Positions 33,838-42,789 of a DNA stretch of 55,540 bases are shown here, in pieces. Position 1 is the stretch's first letter; every line of letters starts with the position of its first letter. The notes beneath the pieces were generated by a model, which searched no databases, was not told the DNA's origin, and worked only from the letters and a program-made list of their open reading frames with translations. Origin of the DNA: Saprospiraceae bacterium (GTDB lineage Bacteria; Bacteroidota; Bacteroidia; Chitinophagales; Saprospiraceae); NCBI GenBank assembly GCA_030728245.1, contig JANQZX010000087.1, forward strand, positions 20,789 through 76,328, written 5' to 3'. The position numbers and the translations under genes are program-made.

Positions 33838-34206
33838 ATGAAAAAATTAACGCAAGCGGAGGAGCAGGTAATGCAGGTCATTTGGAATTTGTCGGAAGGC
33901 GGATTTTTAAAGGATATCATCGAACTGTTGCCAGAGCCTAAGCCGCACTCGAATACCGTGGCAACGCTATTGAAGATTTTGGTGGAGAAGGGTTTTGTCC
34001 AAATCTCCAATCCCAATCGGAATAATCTGTATTCCGCGAAGGTATCGAAACTAGATTATTCTGGTCAACGAATGGCTGGTTTGACAGAATCATTTTTCGA
34101 AGGGTCTTACACTAATGTGGTGTCCTATCTATTGGATAAGAAGCAGATGTCAATTGAGGATTTAGAACTCTTATTGCACAATTTAAAATCGAAAGGCGAT
34201 GAATAA
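33838..34206 (+). CDS. BlaI/MecI/CopY family transcriptional repressor
   Basis: 122 residues. A winged helix-turn-helix fills the first 80: MKKLTQAEEQVMQVIWNLSEGGFLKDIIELL and HSNTVATLLKILVEKGFVQ. The C-terminal dimerisation tail is SIEDLELLLHNLKSKGDE. BlaI repressors are cut or released when the partner M56 peptidase is activated. The operator at 33765-33783 lies 55 bases upstream and indicates self-repression. It overlaps the next gene by 8 bases, as usual for a BlaI/BlaR1 pair. The resistance or envelope target is not visible here. Confidence 0.92.
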   Translation: MKKLTQAEEQVMQVIWNLSEGGFLKDIIELLPEPKPHSNTVATLLKILVEKGFVQISNPNRNNLYSAKVSKLDYSGQRMAGLTESFFEGSYTNVVSYLLDKKQMSIEDLELLLHNLKSKGDE

Positions 34207-35560
34207 GATCGAACTTTTTATGTATTTGTTGAAGTCGATGATTTTGTCGGGGATTTTCTTTGGGTACTATACGCTTTTCCTGAAGAACACGATTTACCAC
34301 GCTTACAATCGTTTTTATTTGTTGGCTTCGATGGCTTTGAGTTTAGCGATTCCCTTCTTTAAACTTTCGATGTTTAGCGTAACGGAGGAACAAGCCGCAG
34401 GAGCAAAACAGCTGTTGATTTATTTGACTCAACTTCCCGCGTCACCAGTGCAGGAAGCATATATCGACTGGGAAATCATAGTTATTGCCGTCATTAGCAG
34501 TTTATTTGTGTGTTATTTGGTCTATTCGGTGGTAAGGATTTTCCGATTGAAAGCAATGAATAGTAAAACCCAGATGGGCGAATTTACCTTCATCGAAACG
34601 GATCTGGACGAAGCTCCCTTCTCGTTTTTCTCGAATCTTTTTTGGAAAAAATCAATTTCCATTGAAGATGAATGTGGTAGAAAAATATTGCAGCATGAGC
34701 TCTCTCACATTCGAGAGAAACACTCCTGGGATCGCCTTTTTTCTCAAGTTATATGTTCCGTTTTTTGGATGAACCCTTTCAACTGGATTATTCAAAAGGA
34801 ATTGCAAAACATTCACGAATTTATCGCTGACCGCGATGCGGTGGGTACCGGAGAGGTGGATGCTTTTGCCAAAATGCTCTTACAAACTTATTACGGTAAT
34901 CATTTTTTAAACCCGAGTCACTCATTCTATTATTCATCCATTAAACGAAGAATTATTATGTTAACAACATCAAATGTTCCTAAATACGCCTACTTAAGAA
35001 AGGTAGCTGTATTACCTATGTTGGCCTTTATTTTGGCCCTGTTTTCCATCCAGTTAAGTGCGCAAGAAGCCAAAGAGAATAAAGCAGAGTCACAATCGAC
35101 AGCGGCAAAACAGCAAAAACAAGCTAAGATTGATAAGAGACAAGCTAAGATTGATCAAAAACAAGCCGTGATTGATCAAAAACAAGCAAAGGTAGACTAT
35201 GAACTTGCTATGCTAGACCAAGGAATTTTTTTAACTCCTTCTGACATTAAGTCGATGAATGTGGACACCAATAAGCTGGAAATTAGAGGGACTCGCAACG
35301 GAAAAGATGTAACAGTTACCGTGAACGGACCTAATGAAAACACAACGCTTATAGGGAACATCGAATTGAAGCCTTCCTCTGGCCAAAAAGATAATCCACT
35401 CATTGTTATTGATGGTGTCATTTCTTCCGACATAAATTTAAAAGATATCAACCCCAACAACATTCTATCCATCAATGTCTTGAAGGGCGAAAAAGCCACA
35501 GCGAAATACGCAGAAAAAGGGGCTAATGGAGTAATTGAAATTACTACTAAAAAGCAATAA
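34199..35560 (+). CDS. BlaR1-type M56 metallopeptidase with C-terminal plug-like domain
   Basis: 453 residues. The first 130 contain membrane spans (LKSMILSGIFFGYYTLFL, IVIAVISSLFVCYLVYSVV). The M56 catalytic motif is HELSHIREKHSW, with H166, E167 and H170. A further span (VAVLPMLAFILALFSIQLSA) is at about 280-300. After it comes a short coiled coil of repeated ID-[QK]-[KR]-QAK heptads (about 310-345). Last is a domain ending LIVIDGVISSDINLKDINPNNILSINVLKGE, which matches a TonB-receptor plug. In Bacteroidota the plug-like tail replaces the penicillin-binding sensor of BlaR1. It probably senses envelope stress and cleaves BlaI. Confidence 0.88.
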   Translation: MNKIELFMYLLKSMILSGIFFGYYTLFLKNTIYHAYNRFYLLASMALSLAIPFFKLSMFSVTEEQAAGAKQLLIYLTQLPASPVQEAYIDWEIIVIAVISSLFVCYLVYSVVRIFRLKAMNSKTQMGEFTFIETDLDEAPFSFFSNLFWKKSISIEDECGRKILQHELSHIREKHSWDRLFSQVICSVFWMNPFNWIIQKELQNIHEFIADRDAVGTGEVDAFAKMLLQTYYGNHFLNPSHSFYYSSIKRRIIMLTTSNVPKYAYLRKVAVLPMLAFILALFSIQLSAQEAKENKAESQSTAAKQQKQAKIDKRQAKIDQKQAVIDQKQAKVDYELAMLDQGIFLTPSDIKSMNVDTNKLEIRGTRNGKDVTVTVNGPNENTTLIGNIELKPSSGQKDNPLIVIDGVISSDINLKDINPNNILSINVLKGEKATAKYAEKGANGVIEITTKKQ

Positions 35561-35596
35561 CAACGAGGAGTTTTAAAAATGATTTAGTATGATGTG

Positions 35597-35629
35597 ATAG
35601 GCGGTGAATTTCACCAGCCTATTACCTTT
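35597..35629 (+). terminator. Terminator-like hairpin after BlaR1
   Basis: ATAGGC...GCCTAT and GGTGAA-T-TTCACC form a 12-pair hairpin with one bulged A, followed by ATTACCTTTTATTA. A second perfect hairpin, AAGTCC-GCGA-GGACTT with a GNRA tetraloop, is at 35659-35674. From 35630 to 35794 I see no convincing gene. Confidence 0.65.
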
Positions 35630-35794
35630 TATTATGGTTGCCGTATTTAAAAAAGCAGAAGTCCGCGAGGACTTAATATTCGTTAAGGATAATATGGATA
35701 GATTTCGCCAGATTTTACACATATTTAGTTTACTTCGCCAGGCTTCCTTTTATTGTCCTAAGGTTATAAATTTTAATTATCTTTATAGTAAATA

Positions 35795-36013
35795 ATGAAT
35801 CTTATGAAAAGAGCTTTTGTTGATGTTAATATATATGCATCAAGAAATATGTCTAAGGATAAGAATATTGATTACCAATTTTGGTTTGATAAAACTATTC
35901 AAGAAAAATTGGCTGCTTCAGTTACGATGATTGAACTTTCTTTTAATACCAAGGATTTTGTCAAAAATAAGGTTGATCGTAATCAACTTTCATCCTATAA
36001 AAGAGCCATTTAA
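35795..36013 (+). CDS. 72-aa partner of the nucleotidyltransferase (toxin-antitoxin-like)
   Basis: 72 residues, starting at ATG 35795 or, four codons in, ATG 35804 (MKRAFVDVNIYASRNMSK). Features are a DVNIYA motif, an aromatic DYQFWFDKTIQEKLAASVTMIE helix and a basic KDFVKNKVDRNQLSSYKRAI tail. Its stop codon overlaps the next ATG by one base (TAATG), so translation is coupled. Small proteins of this look are often found just upstream of MNT-type nucleotidyltransferases in Bacteroidota, where they are uncharacterised. I infer an antitoxin- or partner-like role, not a proven one. Confidence 0.7.
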   Translation: MNLMKRAFVDVNIYASRNMSKDKNIDYQFWFDKTIQEKLAASVTMIELSFNTKDFVKNKVDRNQLSSYKRAI

Positions 36014-36465
36014 TGAATATTTTTAATAACGATTTTAAAGACTTCATTTTATATTTAAACCAATATGAAGTTGAATACATAGTTGTTGGAGGATATGCAG
36101 TTATAATAAGAGGATATAGCAGGTCAACGGGAGATATTGATATTTGGGTAAATAAAACGGAAGAAAATTTTATTAAACTACTAAAAGCTATAAAGGCATT
36201 TGGCCTCCCTGAAATTGCCATTAAGAAAGAAGAATTTTTTTCAGACAATTTCGATGTTTTTGCATTTGGCAAACCCCCTTATTCAATTGAAATAATGACA
36301 GCTGTAAAAGGTTTAGATTTTATTAGCACTTACAATAATTCCACAATTGAACAAGTAAATGAAACTCCCGTTAGAATAATACATTTACAAAATTTATTAG
36401 AAGCTAAAAAAGCGGCTGGTAGAAATAAAGATTTAAATGACATAGAGAATTTACCTTCAATTTAG
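36013..36465 (+). CDS. MNT-type nucleotidyltransferase (AbiEii/DUF6036-like)
   Basis: 150 residues. The nucleotidyltransferase signature is clear: VVGGYAVIIRGYSRSTGDIDIWV, with G26-G27 and catalytic D41 and D43, giving a GG-x(13)-DxD core. EIMTAVKGLDF and a C-terminal KKAAGRNKDLNDIENLPS follow, as in the AbiEii/DUF6036 families. Members act as nucleotidyl or AMP transferases in toxin-antitoxin and abortive-infection modules. Here it is translationally coupled to the 72-aa gene. The exact reaction is unknown. Base composition is AT-rich (few GC codons) and the pair lies between non-related genes, so recent acquisition is possible. Confidence 0.85.
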   Translation: MNIFNNDFKDFILYLNQYEVEYIVVGGYAVIIRGYSRSTGDIDIWVNKTEENFIKLLKAIKAFGLPEIAIKKEEFFSDNFDVFAFGKPPYSIEIMTAVKGLDFISTYNNSTIEQVNETPVRIIHLQNLLEAKKAAGRNKDLNDIENLPSI

Positions 36466-36527
36466 CCTTAATTCAACATTTCTGCGCGACATTTATCACT
36501 CTGGACTTATCCTATTTAATTTTTTCA

Positions 36528-37196
36528 CTAAAATCTCTCCATGGCTGAATTTACTATCGCATCAAATTCCGCTTGTGTAATGTAGACAGGGGTATAGGTA
36601 CCATTCCAGTTTTTGATATTCTTATAAAAAGAACGCAGATGATTTCTACTACCTTTGTTTAAGAAATCATAGACTAATCGAACATCCTGATTGTTCGTTA
36701 CCTCTAACGAACTATTCAAATCACTTATATCTAAATCTTCAATGGTAGCACCAACTTGATAAGCAGCTAATAAACTTACTCTCCCTTGACTAACTAATTG
36801 GTTATAAAGTAATTGCAAAGTGGTATTAACAAATACTCCTCGGGCATTTGTTACCAAAGGATCGGTTAAATTATATTTTTTAATAATCGATAACATCGCC
36901 TCCATGTGACTCAATTCACTGTTTGGGATATTTTGAAAAACACTTACTCCATAGATATCAAACATTGTCTGATACACATCGTAGGCTAATTTTTCTTCCT
37001 CTCGGATAAAAAGGATACGTGCTTTTTCAGCATCATCTAAAGGTTCAGTTGGCAAATTAGATACTGTTTGCTGCATAGTCGCTAAACTTGCTGTCATATT
37101 TACTTGAGTCGGAATTATTGGGTCATCGTTTTGTGTACAACTTGCCAATCCAATCACCAGTGCAAAAGCATAGAACTTCATGTTTAATTGTTTCAT
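36528..37196 (-). CDS. DUF2202 ferritin-like lipoprotein
   Basis: I start at ATG 37196, 14 codons inside the longest frame, giving MKQLNMKFYAFALVIGLASC with lipobox cysteine at 20. The mature domain opens LDDAEKARILFIREEEKLAYDVYQTM and contains NSELSHMEAMLSIIKKY, the helical Glu/His pattern of DUF2202, a ferritin-like four-helix fold. In the family the domain may bind a di-metal centre; the exact ligands here are not assigned. Two FNR/CRP-like dyads lie 45 and 70 bases upstream, so oxygen or redox control is plausible. Function unknown. Confidence 0.85.
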   Translation of the reverse strand: MKQLNMKFYAFALVIGLASCTQNDDPIIPTQVNMTASLATMQQTVSNLPTEPLDDAEKARILFIREEEKLAYDVYQTMFDIYGVSVFQNIPNSELSHMEAMLSIIKKYNLTDPLVTNARGVFVNTTLQLLYNQLVSQGRVSLLAAYQVGATIEDLDISDLNSSLEVTNNQDVRLVYDFLNKGSRNHLRSFYKNIKNWNGTYTPVYITQAEFDAIVNSAMERF

Positions 37197-37240
37197 GTTT
37201 TTTGTTTTTCCAAAGGTGATGTTTAATAAATATCCCACAG

Positions 37241-37280
37241 GTGATGAAAATCATAAAAACCCGAAATTGATTTAAATCAT
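37241..37280. promoter_or_regulatory. Two tandem FNR/CRP-like dyads
   Basis: TTGATTTAAATCAT at 37267-37280 and GTGATGAAAATCAT at 37241-37254 both show the TGAT-N4-ATCA core of FNR/CRP-family sites, with centres 26 bases apart. They lie upstream of the DUF2202 gene (ATG at 37196). Both sites are in the same face-on orientation to the gene. The regulator is not in the window. Confidence 0.55.
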
Positions 37281-37506
37281 CTTTTTCGAAAAACCCCTCT
37301 TGATATTCCCTCATTAAGTAAACTTGCAGTTTTCTGCTTAAGAAAAAAATAAAAGACTACTACACCAAATAGGTGTTAACAACCGATTTCTTCACTCAGA
37401 ATAGAAGCGGTATCAAGCATCTCAATGTATTTGATTGGCTGTTTGCAGATTTGGTTTGTGAATTCCTGCCATTGAAGCTTAAAATTCCATACTTAATAAA
37501 ACAAAA

Positions 37507-37530
37507 AAGCCGATCAATTCAGATCGGCTT
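37507..37530 (-). terminator. Terminator of the GH57 gene
   Basis: AAGCCGATC / GATCGGCTT form a perfect 9-base stem with loop AATTCA. On the minus strand it is followed by TTTTTTGTTTTATT. It lies about 100 bases past the GH57 stop codon. The other bases of the 395-base gap (37239-37633) hold a short inverted repeat (ACACC-AAATA-GGTGT at 37362-37376) and no convincing gene. Confidence 0.8.
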
Positions 37531-37633
37531 GCTCCCAACCTTCAAACTTAGCATGAATAATGAGTTTAGCCATTTTTTGATGCCAAAAGAATTAATAGCA
37601 TGATAAAAATGAAATAGAAAATATTCATCCTGA

Positions 37634-40075
37634 CTACACCGGATTTAACTGTTTATCAAGGGACGCTATCCCCATTTGTTGCAATAAACTTTGAAAAGTA
37701 TCCATAGATAGTGATCCGTTCGCCAGTTTTTTTCGGAAAGATGCCGCACCGGATTCACTGAAAATAAAATTTTGACTTCTCCATAAATTCAAGACCAATG
37801 GAATACGTTTTAGAATGGTTAAGAGGGTAATTAAGTCAGCACAGGTAGTGTCAACATTTTCATCCGTATTTGCCAAATCAACTAAACCAGCGTAAATTTT
37901 TTCATTGGCGAGTTGCGTTAGTTCTGGTATTTCCATTATTTCAAATTTCCAGTCTCTCATAATTTGAAGAATGGATTGAACCTGTTTAAGGTCCATATCC
38001 CTGGATAATAATTGATTTTTAAATTCAATATTATAGATATGGGCAGCGGTATCTTTAAATGGGGTAGGAATAGGCATGTCAATTTCCTTTAATCCCAACA
38101 TTAGGGGATAGGTTTCCTGAAACATTCCTCTAAAGGTATATTCAACAGATTTAAGACTTTGTTGATTAATCTGGTCCACTATTTTCCTTTTTTCATCACG
38201 GAAAAGATGCCAGAATGAAAATCTTTCCCCGCCACAATAGTCTTGCATAATACCTATAACTCTCCCTAAATCAGTACCTTTAATGGCGGCATCAATTTTA
38301 TTTGTCATTTTTTCAAATATCTCCACAGGCATATCCAGAGAAATCTGTCCATATAGGTTATACTGACCAAGATAAAGGACCACAAAGGCAAATTCTTTGA
38401 CTTTAAAGGTCGTTTGAGAAACTATGAGTGTTCTTCCGGCAGCGATGGCGTGCGTACCTGATTTCCAACGATTAAAATTCAAACTTTTCATTTGATAACT
38501 GAAGAGAATCAACTCTTCAGGATAATCTTCAAAAAGAGAGGAAGCTGCATAGTGCATACCCACTCTTTCCAATGAAACGGCAGCAGGAATTACATTTTTC
38601 TCATAGCTAACAGAACCATTTTCATACACATTACTTGGTATTTCTTTCAATTTTTGAAGAAATAAATCCCTGAATTGGTAAGAAGTCACTTGCTCAGCGT
38701 AATGCATGGCTCGATGGGCATATTGTAAAATCTGATCTGTTTCCAATCCGGAAATTTCATCAAAAAACCAACCGCAACTCGTAAACATTAACAGCGTATG
38801 TCGCTGCATTTCCAGTAACCTCAATAATTTGACTTCCTCCTCATGTGTCAAAGATCGTGTGGCATGTTTTTCAAAAAAAGATTTTATGGACGATGATTTT
38901 CTATGTAAAATCACTTCTATATAGTCATTTCTGGCTGACCAGGGATCGCTCAGTAAACCAGCAGTTTCCTTTTCAAAAATGGGAATAAGATTATCTCTAA
39001 GGTCATTTAAAATATCCCGGAGCGGCCTTCGCCATTTTTGATTCCAGGCATTATTTCCTCCGGTATGGCACCCACAATCGTCCTGCCAGCGATCCACGCC
39101 ATGAACGCAACTCCAGGAACTATTTTCATGAATTTGTGCCTCATAAAGGGGAGGATTCTCCGATAAATACTGCCCGTAATTGGTAAGAGTTACGTTTTCA
39201 TTGTGCATCAATGAATCAAAACAGGCCGCCAAAGCCATTTCTCCAAATTGATGGTGGTGCCCATAGCTCTCACCATCGGTGGCAATGTGACTAAGTTGAG
39301 GCTCATCATTTGCATCGAAAACACGAATCATTCTTTCGGCAAAGGATTTTCCGTCATTCAACAAGCCATTAAAAGCGACCGATTGAGCGATACCACCGTC
39401 ATAAAAGAAAAGAGTAATCGATTTACCTGAAGGCAATTTACATAAATAGGCATTCCTTGGATCTATATTATCATGAGAACAGGTTGTCCATTTTTCATCA
39501 GTCAATTTCCTGAACGCTTTACCTTGTCTGGGCGCCAATATGGTATAAAGTATATTATTTTCTGCCAGCATTTCCAGGGTTTCTGTATCAACCGCTGTTT
39601 CTGCCAACCACATACCCTCGGGTTTCCGTTGAAAACGAGATTCAAAATCACGAATACCCCATATAATTTGTGTCTCCTTATCACGCTTATTTGCCAGCGG
39701 CATGATAATGTGATTATACACCTGAGCGATAGCAGAACCATGACCGTTATAATAGGTAAGGCTCTGTTTATCAGCATCTAAAATAGCTTGATATGAGTTT
39801 GGGTCAAACTTTTCCATCCAGGCAAGGAGCGTTGGACCAATATTAAAACTCATGTAGGTATAATTGGAAACGATCCCTTTTATTTCTTGCTTATGGTTAA
39901 GCAATCTCGCCGCAGAATTTGGAGCATAACACTCAAAATTTATTCTTTCATTCCAATTGTGGAAAGGAGCCGCTGATTCCTGATATTCGATTTCGCCTAA
40001 CCACGCATTTTCGCGCGGAGGCTGGTAAAAATGTCCGTGAATACAAACGAATTTTTTCAGGTCTGATTTTAACAT
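37634..40075 (-). CDS. Glycoside hydrolase family 57 protein with DUF3536
   Basis: I start at ATG 40075 (MLKSDLKKFVCIHGHFYQPPRENAW), 12 codons inside the longest frame. HGHFYQPPRE is a GH57 motif, MWLAETAVD contains the probable catalytic nucleophile Glu, and IATDGESYGHHHQFGEMAL has the probable acid/base Asp. The C-terminal half fits DUF3536. GH57 enzymes act on alpha-glucans (amylase, branching or transferase activities). There is no signal peptide, so it is likely cytoplasmic. It is divergent from the PIG-L gene with 38 bases between, and terminates at the hairpin at 37507. Confidence 0.88.
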   Translation of the reverse strand: MLKSDLKKFVCIHGHFYQPPRENAWLGEIEYQESAAPFHNWNERINFECYAPNSAARLLNHKQEIKGIVSNYTYMSFNIGPTLLAWMEKFDPNSYQAILDADKQSLTYYNGHGSAIAQVYNHIIMPLANKRDKETQIIWGIRDFESRFQRKPEGMWLAETAVDTETLEMLAENNILYTILAPRQGKAFRKLTDEKWTTCSHDNIDPRNAYLCKLPSGKSITLFFYDGGIAQSVAFNGLLNDGKSFAERMIRVFDANDEPQLSHIATDGESYGHHHQFGEMALAACFDSLMHNENVTLTNYGQYLSENPPLYEAQIHENSSWSCVHGVDRWQDDCGCHTGGNNAWNQKWRRPLRDILNDLRDNLIPIFEKETAGLLSDPWSARNDYIEVILHRKSSSIKSFFEKHATRSLTHEEEVKLLRLLEMQRHTLLMFTSCGWFFDEISGLETDQILQYAHRAMHYAEQVTSYQFRDLFLQKLKEIPSNVYENGSVSYEKNVIPAAVSLERVGMHYAASSLFEDYPEELILFSYQMKSLNFNRWKSGTHAIAAGRTLIVSQTTFKVKEFAFVVLYLGQYNLYGQISLDMPVEIFEKMTNKIDAAIKGTDLGRVIGIMQDYCGGERFSFWHLFRDEKRKIVDQINQQSLKSVEYTFRGMFQETYPLMLGLKEIDMPIPTPFKDTAAHIYNIEFKNQLLSRDMDLKQVQSILQIMRDWKFEIMEIPELTQLANEKIYAGLVDLANTDENVDTTCADLITLLTILKRIPLVLNLWRSQNFIFSESGAASFRKKLANGSLSMDTFQSLLQQMGIASLDKQLNPV

Positions 40076-40113
40076 AAAATTTTGTAATATTGAGGTTGTA
40101 AAAGTAATCACCC

Positions 40114-42627
40114 ATGCGTAAACTATCCTTATTATTATCCTTATTTTCTTTATTTCTTTTTAATGGTCTTTTTTCGCAGGCTCCTGAGAAATGGAATTCA
40201 GCTAAAATTTACCATGAAATTCAGAAACTTAATTTCCTTGGTTCAGTCCTTTATCTGGCTGCTCACCCCGATGATGAAAATACGAGGCTCATCACCTATC
40301 TCGCAAATCATGGAAAAGCAAACACTGCCTATTTGTCATTAACCAGAGGAGATGGCGGTCAGAATTTAATCAGCCCGGAGATAAGAGAATTGTTAGGATT
40401 AATAAGAACCCAGGAATTATTGGGCGCCAGGCAAATAGATGGGGGAAAACAGTTTTTTTCCAGAGCAAATGATTTTGGATTTTCTAAAAACCCGGACGAA
40501 ACTTTCAGGATTTGGGAAAAGGAGAAAGTCATGGAAGATTTAATTGCCGTGATAAGATATTGGCAACCCGATGTTATCATTAATAGGTTCGATCACAGAA
40601 GCCCCGGGAAAACGCATGGTCATCATACTGCCTCGGCTATGTTGGGTGTTGAAGCATTTGATATGGCTGCCGATCCAAAGGTTTTTCCAAATCAGTTGAG
40701 TCGTTTACCCCTTTGGCAACCCAAAAGATTATTTTTTAATACTTCTTGGTGGTTTTATGGAAGTCAAAAGGCATTTGACGAAGCGGATAAGAGTAAATTG
40801 CTTCAATTTGAAGTAGGTGTTTATTATCCTTTATTGGGCAAATCAAATAATGAAATTGCCGCAGAAAGCCGGAGTATGCACAAAAGCCAGGGTTTTGGTT
40901 CTTTAGGTGTAAGAGGGTCGGAAACTGAATATCTGGAATTATTAAAGGGAGATTTACCTGAAAATAATAATCTTTTCGCAGGTATAAATACTACCTGGAG
41001 TAGGGTGAAGGGAGCAGAAAAGGTGGGTGCCTTATTAAAAAAGGTGGAAAGTAATTTCTCCATGCAGGCGCCATATACCGTTTTACCCGATTTGTTACTA
41101 GCCTTAAAAGAGTTGGAAAAATTACAGGATAGTTATTGGAAAAGGGAAAAATTAAAAGATATTAAGCTCATTATCAAGCAATCTTTAGGTCTTTTTCAGG
41201 AGGCAGTAGCCATGGAATCTGCAGCTACACCAGGTGAAAATATCAAAGTTCAGCTGGAGTTCATTCATAGAAGCCCGGTCAAAGTTACCTTGCAGTCTTT
41301 ACAAGTTTTACCCACAAGCATGGATACTGTAATGGGCATGGAGCTGGCAAATAATAAGGGTTTCAAATTATCAAAGCAAATTCAGGTACCTAAAAATATT
41401 CAATTAACTAGTCCCTACTGGTTAATTGACCAATGGAATTTAGGTGTTTATACCGTAAGCGACGAAAAATTAAGAGGTTTACCTGAAACGCCAAAATCAT
41501 TAAAAATAAAAGCAAATTATCTGATTGAGGGCATTCCTTTTTCACTGGAATCTGATATTGTGTATAAAATAGATGATCCGGTGGCTGGCGAAGTCTATCA
41601 GCCTTTCGAAATTATTCCTGCCATAACAGGTAGTTTTCAGGAATCTGTCAATGTGTTTGCTAATAGAGATAGCCAAAGATTAGAGGTAATAGTGAAGGCA
41701 AATAAGTCAACCCTTTCAGGTTTGGTTACGCTGGATGTTCCAAACGGCTGGACCTTTTCTCCAATAGAACAAGTGGTTCAATTTGGAAGGAAAGGAGAAG
41801 AGAAAGTACTCTCCTTTTGGGTAACACCTCCTTCGTTTCAGTCAGAGGGAAATGCACGCGTTTTGATGAAAGCGGACGGTGAGGTGTACGACAAAAAAAT
41901 ACTGATTATTAAGCATGCCCACATACCTGCGCAAACCGTATTGCTCTCGTCCAATGCAAAGTTAGTACGCATAGACCTTGAAAAATCGGGAGATAAAATA
42001 GGTTATCTTATGGGGGCAGGTGACGTGGTGCCCGCCAGCCTCTCTCAAATGGGTTTCCAGGTGACGATGTTAAATGTAAATAATCTGACGGAGGACAATC
42101 TGAAATCTTTTGATGCCGTGGTCTTGGGTGTAAGAGCTTATAATACCGTTGAAGGCATTGAGTTCAAACAAAAAGCACTATTCAAATACGTCGAAAATGG
42201 AGGTAATCTGATTGTTCAATATAACACAACGGGCGATTTAAAGGTAACGGAAAAGGAATTAGCTCCTTTCCCAATGACGCTTTCCCGGGAAAGAATTACT
42301 GACGAAGATGCCCCTGCAACATTGTTGGTCCCTAATCATAGCATATTGAATTTTCCAAATAAAATAAGCGAAAACGATTTCAAAGGTTGGGAACAAGAAA
42401 GAGGTTTATACTTCCCTGGAAAATGGGATTCCGCTTTTACTCCCATTTTAAGGTTTAACGATCCCGGGGAAAAACCAATTGATGGTGCACTTTTGGTTGC
42501 AAAGCATGGTAAAGGCTATTACATATATAGTGGTCTTTCCTTCTTCAGAGAATTACCTGCCGGGGTGCCAGGCGCTTTCCGCTTATTCGCAAATATGATT
42601 TCAATGGGTAAAGAAATAAAGCCATGA
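40114..42627 (+). CDS. Secreted PIG-L family deacetylase with C-terminal GATase-like domain
   Basis: 837 residues. The signal peptide is about residues 1-21 (LSLFLFNGLFSQ). The PIG-L domain begins with the zinc motif AAHPDDENTRL at about 48 and contains RGDGGQN and the later THGHHTASAM, which fills the family HPDH-like motif. The central part is beta-rich (about 250-600), with repeats such as FEIIPAITGSF. The C-terminal 200 residues include VVLGVRAYNTVEGIEFKQKALFKYVENGGNLIVQYN, resembling ThuA/GATase1-like folds. PIG-L enzymes remove N-acetyl groups from GlcNAc-type sugars. First gene of an operon with a small membrane protein, symporter and dehydratase; its stop overlaps the next start (ATGA). 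Confidence 0.88.
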   Translation: MRKLSLLLSLFSLFLFNGLFSQAPEKWNSAKIYHEIQKLNFLGSVLYLAAHPDDENTRLITYLANHGKANTAYLSLTRGDGGQNLISPEIRELLGLIRTQELLGARQIDGGKQFFSRANDFGFSKNPDETFRIWEKEKVMEDLIAVIRYWQPDVIINRFDHRSPGKTHGHHTASAMLGVEAFDMAADPKVFPNQLSRLPLWQPKRLFFNTSWWFYGSQKAFDEADKSKLLQFEVGVYYPLLGKSNNEIAAESRSMHKSQGFGSLGVRGSETEYLELLKGDLPENNNLFAGINTTWSRVKGAEKVGALLKKVESNFSMQAPYTVLPDLLLALKELEKLQDSYWKREKLKDIKLIIKQSLGLFQEAVAMESAATPGENIKVQLEFIHRSPVKVTLQSLQVLPTSMDTVMGMELANNKGFKLSKQIQVPKNIQLTSPYWLIDQWNLGVYTVSDEKLRGLPETPKSLKIKANYLIEGIPFSLESDIVYKIDDPVAGEVYQPFEIIPAITGSFQESVNVFANRDSQRLEVIVKANKSTLSGLVTLDVPNGWTFSPIEQVVQFGRKGEEKVLSFWVTPPSFQSEGNARVLMKADGEVYDKKILIIKHAHIPAQTVLLSSNAKLVRIDLEKSGDKIGYLMGAGDVVPASLSQMGFQVTMLNVNNLTEDNLKSFDAVVLGVRAYNTVEGIEFKQKALFKYVENGGNLIVQYNTTGDLKVTEKELAPFPMTLSRERITDEDAPATLLVPNHSILNFPNKISENDFKGWEQERGLYFPGKWDSAFTPILRFNDPGEKPIDGALLVAKHGKGYYIYSGLSFFRELPAGVPGAFRLFANMISMGKEIKP

Positions 42628-42779
42628 TGAATACCGAAAATGAATCGTCACTTCCCGAAAAATTTAACGAGGATGTGCCACCCATACTGGGGACGTGGAA
42701 TAAATTATACCTGTTTGTATTGGTTTTCCATGCCCTGCTCATCATTCTGTTTTATTTATTCACGAAAGCTTTCTCTTAA
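42624..42779 (+). CDS. 51-aa single-span membrane protein, possible symporter subunit
   Basis: 51 residues, too short for most callers. The ATG at 42624 overlaps the PIG-L stop as ATGA. The cytoplasmic part is acidic and Pro-containing (NTENESSLPEKFNEDVPP). A single hydrophobic span follows (about LYLFVLVFHALLIILFYLF), then FTKAFS. The stop is 10 bases before the symporter ATG. Small one-span subunits are known for several sodium:solute symporters, so a partner role is plausible but unproven. Confidence 0.75.
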   Translation: MMNTENESSLPEKFNEDVPPILGTWNKLYLFVLVFHALLIILFYLFTKAFS

Positions 42780-42789
42780 ATAAATTGTC

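Noticed and set aside
35604-35795. A 63-aa frame upstream of the toxin-antitoxin-like pair
   Set aside because: It begins inside the terminator hairpin after the BlaR1 gene, spans a second hairpin, and its translation shows no signal peptide, domain or compositional bias. Most likely chance.
37373-37603. A 76-aa plus-strand frame before the GH57 gene end
   Set aside because: It overlaps the terminator hairpin at 37507-37530 on the other strand, has no promoter and its translation looks random.
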